A stretch of 64,000 nt of DNA from assembly GCA_030063045.1 (NCBI GenBank), contig JAQSEB010000022.1:930001-994000 (forward strand). Direction: 5' to 3'. Below, piece by piece: positions 45,148 to 57,100 of this stretch (the first letter of the stretch is position 1; the number at the start of each line of letters is the position of its first letter). Source of the stretch: Pratylenchus scribneri (taxonomy: Eukaryota; Nematoda; Chromadorea; Rhabditida; Pratylenchidae). The notes under the pieces were generated by a model, which made no database searches, was not told the origin of the DNA, and worked only from the letters and a program-made list of their open reading frames with translations. A program made the translations under genes and the position numbers.

Positions 45148-48100
45148 TCAGCAATAGTACATGGTTGGAAGCAGTCGGTCTGCGACAACCACGGCTTCAT
45201 TCGGATGCACAAAGCATTCTCCTGAAGGCAAACGTGCAATCTCCAATTGCTGCCCATTTTTCCTTGAAAAGTTAAATTAATAAATTTTTAGGAATTGTTT
45301 AAAAATGGTTATGTAAAATTGCCATAAAAATAAATAGGATTTTTAAATGACGTAAGTTATGTTTGCACAAATGGAGCCATTGCGTTGGCTCCAAGAGGAG
45401 TAGGATTTTTGGGGACATTCAAAAAATTTTTTTCTATCTGACCAAAAAATTTTTATACCAAAAAATAGAGATTGAATCATTGGCTCCGGCGTCCGGCGTT
45501 GGCTCCAAAAATTCTAATAATTTTTCTATCCGTCAGAAAATCGTCAAATTACACTATCTGATACAGTAAAATCTGCTCTATTTTTTGGTATAAAAATTTT
45601 TTTTGGTAGGTAGAAAAAATATTTTTTTAAGGTCACCAAAAATCCTACTCCTCTTTGAGCCAACGCATCATGGGCTCCGGTATCCGGTTGTGTAAGTAGC
45701 TTTAGCTTTATTAATATCAATGATCATTTGTCAATTTTCTAAATATTTTCTCTAAATTTAATTTTATGTCTATTCAGTGTGATCAACATTTTACTTTTCT
45801 ATTTTAAAATGTAATATTTAATAAATAGTAGATTAGAAAATAAATAAATAAAAAATTGAACAAAAGATTTGTTGCTTTCTTTAAATTAATACCATATTTT
45901 TTTTTAAATTTCAGAGAATTTCCAAGTATTGCCTCATTGTTAGAGAGAGGGCCAAATTTCAGTGGGAAATTGCGTAAAAATAAAATTTTATTCGATAAAA
46001 TTTGCTAGAAATCGGATTTAGGCTTTCAAAATATGTTTTTATACTTTTGTATATCAAAAGATGTTTATAGAATTAAAAAAGTAAACAAATTTTAAGAGGG
46101 GGAGCTTCTAATAGAGAAGGGGGTTTATAATAGAAAAAATACGGTAATTAAAACGAAGAATAACTTACCCAACGCGAAGCCCATCATCAGCTGCAGCCCA
46201 ATGGTGGCGAGCACGGTAGCAGGCCAAATGGGCATAATAGACGGGGGCCGGAATGGAAACGGGCTTTTGGCAACGGGCATAAATGTTGCACAAATTATTG
46301 GAACAAATTTGCAGATCATCCGCCGTAAAACCATTCTCATCAATTAGCACATAATAGTGAGAGGGGCGGGAAGTGCCCTGTAGGAAAAAAAAATAAATTT
46401 AATAATTAAAAATAAATTTAAAATATATGGAAAATTTTTTAAGAATAACAAAATTATTTTTTATTATCCCAAAATTTGATTTTGCATTTAATAAATTGAC
46501 TGACCAGCATTCCTTGATGTGAACAAAGGTAATATTCTTTTGGATGGTTGGTAATAAAGCCGTCTACAACTGTTCCTTGCTGCAGATTGTCCTTACTAAA
46601 AAACAATTTTAATTTAAAAGAATTTTTATAAAAATTGTTTTGAATATGTTAAAATGTTATAAAATCATAAATTAACGATATAAATTTTATTTAAATAAAG
46701 GTAAAATGCTTCAAAAAATATTCATTATTGGTAATAATCGCAAAAAGCTCTTTTATAAAATTTATACCATATGTATTTTACGCCATACATATATAAATAA
46801 AATAGTATCCCAAGTTTTTTTGAAACTACAAAATTTTTGAAAATGACGAAATTTTTCAAAATATTTTGGGAATAAAAAAGATAATAAAAATATATTGTCT
46901 TAAATTGTAAAAAATTCCCAGAAATGAAAATAATAGAAAAATTTTTCCAAATTTTAGATTTGTTCTCTCTAAATTGAGTCCAATGATTAAATTTTTAATC
47001 TCCTTTTAATTATATAAATGAATTAATTTTTCTTCTTACGTTTTGGCATCGTAAAAACGAGTGCTATGTCGTTTTTGGACAACCAAAAATGTCAGTTTTG
47101 GCTTATGCTTTCCCCCATAATATTCATTGATTGCCTCGCGCATTTTCTCAGCCTCAAATTGTTCGACTCCTTCAAATTGTGATTCCGAGACGCCATCACG
47201 GAAGACAACAATTTTTGTCGGGCGTAATGTTACACCATAAAGTTTGGCGGTTTCCTGAGTAAAATAGAGGAAATTATATGTCCGAATCCGAATGCAGCAT
47301 ATATTTTCCTCACCTCTTCAAAACGCTTCAACTGCTCTTTGCACATTCCCTTGATGTCCTCAATCCATTCGGTGCGATGATGTTGAGCACGAACAGTTGC
47401 CGCATAACTTTAAATTCAATAAATTAAAATTTTCAATTAATTAGGATCAGGCTTTCCTCAGTAGTAATGATAATGATAATTTAGCTATTTTTCGAATGTT
47501 TCTATAAAAGCAACTAGTGGACGTTAGGGAAGTGGGCGTAAGGGAAGTGGGTGTAATGAATACGTGGAGTTTAAAGGAATATACGGGAGGGGGTTATATG
47601 TTGGGAGTGTTTGTAAACGCGCCAAGGCGCGTTAGACCTACCCTAGAGATTCGGATTTTGAAATTATTCAAAGATTGTGGGCAGGCTCGTTTCGCTGGCC
47701 AGCAATTTTAGGTCGTGTGCAGGCTCGCTTCGCTCGCCAACCCTTCTTTAGGTCGTGTGCGAATTTTTAAACCGGTTTGTAAACCGGTTTTGACCAAATC
47801 ACAAAACTATTATTAAATTCAAATTCCTCATACCCGAAAACCCCCATGTCCCAATTTTCACCTCATTCTAACCATATTTCCAATTTTTGAACTTTTTTGA
47901 ACCGGTTTGCAAACCGCTCATTGCGCGGAGATCAAAACAAATGTTATTTTTGAATTCGCCATATTCGAAAACCCCCGAATATAAATTTTCACCTTATTCT
48001 GACAAAATTTCCACTTTTTGAACATTTTTGAACCGGTTTGCAAACCATCCGTTGCGCGCATTTCAAAACTAATGTCATATTTGAATTCGCTATACCTGAA

Positions 48101-51100
48101 AACCCCCGAGTTCCAATTTTCATAATCCAATTCCTACTTCCACTATAGGGTTAGCTCTGGGGCGGGATATGGCCAAATCATGACCTGCGCACCTTCTAAC
48201 ACGAACTCGTCCTAGGCCAAGCCGCGCAGCCCCAAATGCTATATATCATTTTAAAGCCCCCATTCTTCTGGTTGGCACTAAAGAAACTCCTCACGAAAAT
48301 ATCAATATACAAAAAAGTTATAAACGAAAAAGTAAAAAATCGGGTCAAATTCTAAGTCCAAAAACCGGTTCACCCCTTCTGCTAACGACCTGGCCAAATC
48401 GAACTTCACTCCAAACCATGTTCATATTCATTAATTTGTCCGGTAAGCCGATGCACTTTTCCAGGTCCCATCCCCCAACTCTCATCTGGAACCTTATAAT
48501 ACCTGAAAAACCGCCTGACTGACATTCCTTTTTATATTATATATAACTAGTGGACGTTAGGGAAGTGGGCGTAAGGGAAGTGGGTGTAAGGAATACGTGG
48601 AGTTTAAAGGAATATTCGGGAGGATGTAATATGTTGGGGGTGTTTGTAAACGCGCCAAGGCGCGTTAGACCTACCCTAGGGCTATGGTTTTTAGTATTAT
48701 TAAAAGGTCGTGGGCAGGCTCGCTTCGCTCGCCAGCCCTCTAAGGTCGCGGGCCCGTATAGAATTTTGAACCGGTTTTTAAACCGGTTTCGACCGAATCA
48801 CAAAACTATTATCAAATTCGAATTCCCCATACTCGAAAACCCCAGAATTCTAATTTTCAAGTTATTTGGAGAAATTTTTTAATTTTGAACCGGTTTACAA
48901 ACCACTCCTAGCGCAGATCACAAAATGGATTTCATATTTGAATTCTCCATAATCGAAAACCCCCGAATCCTAATTTTCACTCAAATCCGATCATATTTTA
49001 TTTTTTGACATTTATTGAACCGGTTTGCAAACCATCCGTTGCGCGCATTTCAAAACTAATGTCATATTTGAATTCGCTATACCTGAAAACCCCCGAGTTC
49101 CAATTTTCATAATCCAATTCCTACTTCCAATATAGGGTTAGCTCTGGGGCGGGATATGGCCAAATCATGACCTGCGCACCTTCTAACACGAACTCGTCCT
49201 AGGCCAAGCCGCGCAGCCCCAAATGCTATATATCATTTTAAAGCCCCCATTCTTCTGGTTGGCACTAAAGAAACTCCTCACGAAAATATCAATATACAAA
49301 AAAGTTATAAACGAAAAAGTAAAAAATCGGGTCAAATTCTAAGTCCAAAAACCGGTTCTCCCCCTCTGCTAACGACCTGGCCAAATCGAACTTCACTCCA
49401 AACCATGTTCATATTCATTAATTTGTCCGGTAAGCCGATGCACTTTTCCAGGTCCCATCCCCCAACTCTCATCTGGAACCTTATAATACCTGAAAAACCG
49501 CCTGACTGACATTCCTTTTTATATTATATATAACTAGTGGACGTAAGGGAAGTGGGCGTAAGGGAAGTGGGTGTAAGGAATATGTGGGAAGGATTTGGTA
49601 AGATATCGGGAGGGATTAAAGCCTTCTGTTCATGTTAACGCGCCAAGGCGCGTTCGACCTACCCTAGGGATTCGGATTTTGAAATTATTTAAAGGTCATG
49701 TGCAGGCTCGCTTCGCTCGCCCACTCTTCGATAGGTCGTGTTCAGGCTCGCTTCGCTCGCCAGTCCTTCTTTAGGTCGTGTGCAGGCTCGCTTCGCTTGC
49801 CCGCTTTTTTCCCTTCGCTCGCCCGCTCTTCTTTAGGTCGTGTGCAGGCTCGCTTCGCTCGCCCGCTTTTTTCCCTATTTTAGAAATTTTTTGAACCGGT
49901 TTGCAAACCACCTTTTTCATAGATCATAAAATGAACATCATTTCTGAATTCTCCATACCCGAAAACCCCAGAATCCCAATTTTCACTTCAATCCGATAAA
50001 AATTTCCATTTTAAACCGGTTTGCAAACCGATATCTGCGCCGATCATAAAACTGTTATCATTTTTGAATTCTCCATATTCGAAAACCCCCAAGTCTCAAT
50101 TTACAATTCATTCCGACAAAAATTCCATTTTATAACATTTTTGAACCGGTTTGCAAACCACTCGTTGCGCGGATCAAAAAACTGATGCCATAATTGAATT
50201 CTCCATATCCGAAAACCCCCAAATCCCAAATTTCATTTCAATCCGTCCATATTTCCATTTTTTTATTTTTTTGAACTGGTTTGCAAACCGGTTTCTATCT
50301 AATCGCAAAACCAATGTCATATTTAAATTCCCCATGGCAGAAAACCCCCGAGTCCCAATTTTTACCTCAATCCACCCATATTCTCATTTTTTGACTTTTT
50401 TGAACCGGTTTGCAAACCACCCGTTGCGCGGATCAAAAAACTGATGCCATAATTGAATTCCCCATGGCCGAAAACCCTTGAGTCCCGATTTTCATCATCC
50501 AATTCCTACATCCACTATAGGCTTAGCTCTGGGGCGGGATATGGCCAAATTATGACCTGCGCATCTTCTAACACGAACTCGTCCTAGGCCAAGCCGCGCA
50601 GCCCCAGGTGCTATACATCATTTTGAAGCCCACATTCTTCTGAGTGGCACTAAAGAAACTCCTCACGAAAATATCCATACACAAAAAAGTTATAAACGAA
50701 AAAGTAAAAAATGCGGCCAAATTCTAAGTCCAAAAACCGGTTTTGCCCCTCTGCTAACGACCTGGCCAAATTCAACCTCACCCAAAACCATGTCCATATT
50801 CATCAATACGTGTGCATTCTGGATGCAGTTTTCCGACCCCCGTCCCCCAACTCCCAAACCGAACCTTAATAAACCCAAAAAACCGAGGGACAAAGCTTTT
50901 TATATTGTATATAATTTCCTTCCAAAATTACTTAAATATTCATTTTTAAAGAAAAATTAGTTTCCCGAAATTCTCTCTTCTTCAATTAATATAATAGAAA
51001 GAAGTAATTATTTAAGAAACTAATTTAAATGAAAAATGCTTTCTGATCTAAATTAATTAGATTTTAGAATTTCATTTTTTTCAATCTTGATCAAGAAGCG

Positions 51101-54100
51101 GATTACAATGTGTACAAGTAAGCTAATTATTTTTTTGTTCCTTGGGTTATTTAAAATATTAATTTTATTTTGCTGAATCATTTTTCATTTCCCTTCTCCT
51201 ATTTTTCTCCTACCGAGTTGCGTCCACATCTGTGTTGCCAACAAGTGCGGAAATGGATGGGGAAATTGTATCGCCTGGGGCAGGATGTGTCACATCAATG
51301 CCAATGAACAGTGTTGGATTCTGTTTGCCAACAAATTTGGACCATCTATAATAAAATGGAATAATTTTATAATAATTTAAATTTGTGACTAACTCAGAAT
51401 TCGGTTTTGCCGGAATTTTGATATTCACGCCTCCACATTTGGCATTGATTTTGAGGAAAATGTTTTTTGCCACTGCCGGCTGCATCCCATCATTGAATCG
51501 GCCAAGGAATCGTGCCTTCTGGATCACTTGGGAACGAATGCCGAAACGCAGTTCGGATAAACCCTTGAATGCCTCTGAAAAAATGCAAGAAAGGGAAATG
51601 AAAAAAATGAAATTAAAGATTATATAGCTAATCCCAAAATAAATAAAATAATATTCAAAATTTGAGCTTTATCGGAAAATTTTTTGATATATTTTATTAA
51701 TTGTTAATTGGGAGGGAATGAATTGTAAAATTTATGAAATAAGGCAAAATTATTTACTAAAATTTAAGAAAAAATCAATAAAAAAAATTTAGTTAAATAA
51801 ATTTTACATAATTTCAGTATAGAATTAGGAAAACCTAAATTCTGAAAAAAAACATCCTATTTAATTCCAGTAGGGTGGAATTATTTTTACTAGATGAATT
51901 TTTTTGCTTACGATAAATATTAGTACATCCAGGCGGCACAATAATGATTATGACCAGCATCAGATTTTGTTGTTTTAGATTTTTATAAATATTCACACGT
52001 TCTTCGAGCAATTTGTCGACCTCCTCGGCCTTGAATTGAAATGGGGTGAATCCCAGTGGTTGGTCATAATCCAGAAAATTGATGCCATTTTGGCGGCAAA
52101 CTCTGATCAAGGTATCCCAAGAAGCTCTGTATTGGAAGAGGAAAAGATATATGTGTTATTTAAAAATCTGTGTTTTAAATTTAATCTCATTTACAAAAAA
52201 AATAGAACCCAATATGCTAATAAATTTTTGATAGAATTTATTTAATTTTTTTATTTAACTCTTGAATTATTCATTTCATTTGAAATTATTTTTTGCCAAT
52301 AATTGATTTTCGAATTGGGTTGTTCAAAGTCGGTTTCGATGTGAGAAAATCGATTTCAATTAAAATGGAAATTGGAAATTTTTACTCTTTAAAAGTTAAA
52401 ACTTGAAAATTTGAGAAAAACTACCGAAAACCGACATTTTTCAAAAACTGAAAACCGAAATTTTTCAAAAACCGAAATTTTCAAAAATCAAAACCGACAT
52501 TTTTAAAAACCAAAAACCTGGTTTAAAATCGATACTTTAGTGAAACCAACTTTGAACAATTCTACTAAATTACATAAATAGATTGGTTCAAATTTTACGC
52601 GAAATTTATTTTTATTTTTTTGCACAATTGAAATAATTTTAAATTGATCTCTATGTGAATTCACGCTATTTTTTTATAAATAATTTTTTTTCCTTACTGA
52701 TTCCATTCCACACAATTGTTGACATTGATTATATCGAAGATAACTCGAACTTCCTTCCCATTCTCCTTTGGTGCAAATTCTGGGCGGCCATTCACAAATT
52801 CGCATTTGGGTTTTTCCAACACACGGGCCCCAATTTCCAAGAATTTTGGATCAACGTTGACGTCGAATTTCTTGAGGAATGGGTCGGTGGCAATATTGCA
52901 TTTCATTTTGACCATTTGGTCAATGTCAGAGAAGCGTTGCTCCGGTTTGGTTGTGGTGAACTACAAAGAGCGCAGAATTTAAGAAATTTTTATATAATTT
53001 CGTTAAAGGTTAGGGTTTAAGAGTAGAGAAAAGTCCTCAGACTGTTAATAAATAATTAGAAGAGGATAGATTTTTGCATATGACTGCAGTAAATATTGGA
53101 AATTTAAATTTGAAATCTCTCGGCTTCAGCAGGGCAATTTAATATTTAGGTGTAAAAATCTTCAATTCGGTATGTTCTATTTAGTCTATGAAATTTCAAT
53201 TTGAAATGGGTGTATTAATGCTTATTAGACCAAATTAAGTAAATCAAAACCGATTAGGGTTTAAATAACCGGCTCATTTTTTCTAAATAATTTTCAAACC
53301 AGTTTGAAATAGAAATTAATTAGAGACCGGCGCGGAGGAAAATCCGGACCCGCGGACCGGATTTTCGAACCGAAAAAATCCCGGGCCGGACCGGACCGGA
53401 TAATCCGTACAAAATCCGGTCCGGAAATAATCCGTACCAAAAAAAATACGGATCCGGATACGGATTACGGATTTTCAAAAAAAATTTTTTTCGCAGATTT
53501 AAAGTAAAAAATAATTTTTTTTGCGCATATAAAATAAAAATAAATAAAATTTATCGTAAAATTAAAACAATGAATGAAATCAAATTCATGCAAATTAATA
53601 TGAGCCGACTTCAGGAATACTTTTATTAAGGAAAATCAACATTTCTACAGTTTCTGGACTCAAACTTGATCGGCGATAATCATAAACATCTTGTGCAATG
53701 CTGAATAATTGTACACGATAAATTAGATTTAATTAAGGCCAAAATGGATCAAAAGGAGGTGCTCGGGATATATCTGGATAAAGGAGGATTAAGGTGGATA
53801 TAGAGGGATTAAATGGGAATACTGACTGAAATTGATGGGTGATTATTCGCTTGGATTAGGGAGGGTAGGGAAGTTAGCCGGTGGCCCTGACTAGACTAGT
53901 ACTCAAACTGGTAGGTTTAAGGCCTATAATACATTTATAAAGCTAGGGATTAGGGTAAGGGGTTCGGAGTATTGGATTCGCGCGAAGCCGGAATTAAAAC
54001 AGCTCCAAACCGGACACGCGCATACCGCTTTAAAATCTTGAAGCGGCACAAATCCAAAAATAAGCCTTATATTTGTTGATATCGAAAAATATTTCCTAAC

Positions 54101-57100
54101 TTAATCCTATCAATTTCGGAGGCTTAATCCCCAATATCCACTTTAATCTCTCGATATCCGGATATATCCCGCGCACTCTCAGGGCCATCGGCTAACTTCC
54201 CTACCCTCCCTAATCCAAGCGAATAATCACCCATCCATTTCAGACATTATTCTCTCTTAATCCCTCTATATCCACCTTAATCTTCCTTTATCCAGATATA
54301 TCCCGCGCACACCCTTTTGGTCCATTTTGGCTTTATTAAAACCTAATTTATCCATATTTTTTTTATTAGAAACCATTTTATGTTGAATAATTAATTTTTA
54401 TTTACATTCGTTAAAAGAATGTGAAAAATCATTCGGCAAAAAATTGGTACCCATTGGATAAAGAAAGCAAAAAAAGATATGCCTATTAAAAAAGAATCAG
54501 AAAAAGTAAATATAAAAAAAATATTTAATAGAATTTTTACATCGTTTCAAAAAAATTATTCAAAAAATTGGATGAATGGTCCTTTTTAAAACAATTTGGA
54601 AAATCCGTAAGATCCGGACCGGATTGTACGGATTGGGAAAATTCCGGGCCGGACCGGACCGGATAATCCGTACAAAAATCCGGCCCGGAAAAAATCCGGA
54701 AAATCAAAAAATATACGGATTTCGGACTCCGGGTCCGGATAATCCGTACGGATCCGGAATCCGCGCCGGCCTCTAAAATTAATACTCACATTGTTGGTCT
54801 TTGCCTGAAGGCTGTCTGGCAATTTTCGGCGCAAACGTTGCAATTTGTCCGAAACACGGAGCACTTCAATCGGTAAAAACAAATTCTTCTCCTTCGGCAT
54901 TATTTGAATCAATGGCATAATTGGGTATTTAATTTTGTATTTATATTTGTGTTGGAAATATTCGACAACTGAAACTTGGCGTCCTCCCATTTCATCGCAT
55001 TTGAATTTATATGATTGTGCAGTTTTGTCCGAAACGTCACAGAATGCGGCCTCACTTTCAACCATATTATGGGCAATCTTCTTCTTCTTTACTTTAAGAC
55101 CTGTGAAGAAAAATTTGCAAAATAAAGTAGTCAAAAATTTTGGAGAAATGGGGAACTATATTCAAATAGTGCTAGTGCTAGTTATTAAGAGCTCAAAAAT
55201 TTTCAATTTATTAAAGAAATTTTTATAAAATTAGATTAAACTCTTTTAATAACAATTGAATGGATCATAATTGGTCAAATTTTTAAGGCCAAAAAAAAAG
55301 AAAACTGCTCGATTTTGCCTATTTTATAACTTTTGGCCCCTCCATTCAAATTAAAGAACACAAAAATTTTTTTAATAAGATAGAAGCTTTCTGTAATTAA
55401 TATCATTTATTTTTCGCATTGTTATCATCTAAAAATAATATCTAAACTGTATCCGATGTGTCCTTTATTGATTTTTGAATTTTATTTTTCGATGGAACAT
55501 TAAATTGCGGAATAGAGAAGGAAATTTTTAAATGCCAATGAAGGAGAGAGGATCAGGAAAAAAAATATTTTTCATAATAAAACCTTATTAATATTTGTCT
55601 AAGTCCTAAATGCTTCAAATTAAAAATTCCTAGAAAATTTATTTTTAGTCAAAGTCATTAAGACAAAAAATGACTAAATCTCTTCGAGAGATATCTCACC
55701 ACTAAGCAAACTGCGCAGCTCATTTCGTTGATGTCGATCCATTCCGTAATCGCCTAGACGGTTCACCTCTTCTTCGCCCATAAAACGACCAGTTTTGGCA
55801 AAAGCATAAAATTGAAGAATGTCCAATGCTACTTTGTAGAATGCCGAATGGGTTACTGGAAATTTTAATTGAACTTAGATTTTAATGAATTGATTAATTT
55901 TCGGAAATTTTAATCCATTTATATTTGGATTTCATAATTTTAAAAAATGGATTGAAAAAAAAAATATTTGATGCCAAATTCGGTTGTTAACCCAAAATCT
56001 TTAGAAAAGAAAAATGAAATAAAGTTAACAAAAATTTTTTTGTAAAGATTTGGTTAGGTAGGTGTTGTGTTACGAATTCAGGGTTGAAATTGAAATCGAA
56101 TACCGTATTTATTCTATTTTAAGCCCCGGGGCTTAAAAATTTCAGAGACCCTCCGAGGTGGGAACTTTTCGGAATTTTGGAAACAAAAATTGCTTATTTC
56201 AGCCTAATTTCACCTCTAAATTGGTTGGTTTTGATATGAATTTTTCAATAAGGGGGCTTAAAATAAAGAGGGGGCTTCTAATAGAGAGGGGGCTTAAAAT
56301 AGAATAAATACGGTAGTCGAATTCCCTGACCAGTGAAAAATGAAATTTTTTTTATTAATCTATCAAATTTAATGCGCTAAAAATACAAATAAATCGTCAA
56401 AATTTCTAGGATAATTTAAATATAAAAAAAGAATATAATCTTATTGTCATTGCATATTTATATTTAGCAATCTCGATAAATTTTCTGCATTTACAAAATT
56501 AGAGAACTATCCTTGGTAAATGTCAGAATTCTTTTTGTAAAGAGACTGACATAAACATAAATTGAATGACAACCAAAATTAAATATAAAATCCTTTAAAG
56601 ATAATTGAAAGTAAATATTCAAATTTTGTTAAAATTGAAATTTAGCCCATGTAAATTTCACCAAATATTCCATAAATAATAAAATGCAATATGAACCGAC
56701 CGTCAAAATTAGCGAATGCCTGTCCAAGTATTTGTTTCCCTCCACCTCCGCCAGGGCCTCCGGTGGAGAAGAGTCCCCGTTTCGCAAAAGAATAGAGGCC
56801 ACGCAACATGTGGAAACCGCCCAAGTCCAAAGGCTGATGGAAACCGGCAGCCACCGACGGTTTGATGAAAAGTCGGCTAATTTCGCAGTGAATATTCCGG
56901 TCGAGTGCCTCAATTGGGCATCGGGCGAATTGGGTGAGAATCAAATTTAGCACATTGAATCCTTCGGCGGAATAATTGAGTCGAGGCGACGCGGTCTGAC
57001 GTTTGATGCACATGAGAATTGGGGTTGTGCCCTGCTGGAAAAAGGAATGGAAGAATTTTTAATATTCCGTAAAATAAAATGTTGACTAAATTTTGAAATT

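Noticed and set aside
47510..50930. Helitron identity for the 1-kb units
   Set aside because: CTAG followed by T occurs at unit junctions, but there is no TC start, no 3' hairpin placed correctly and no helicase.
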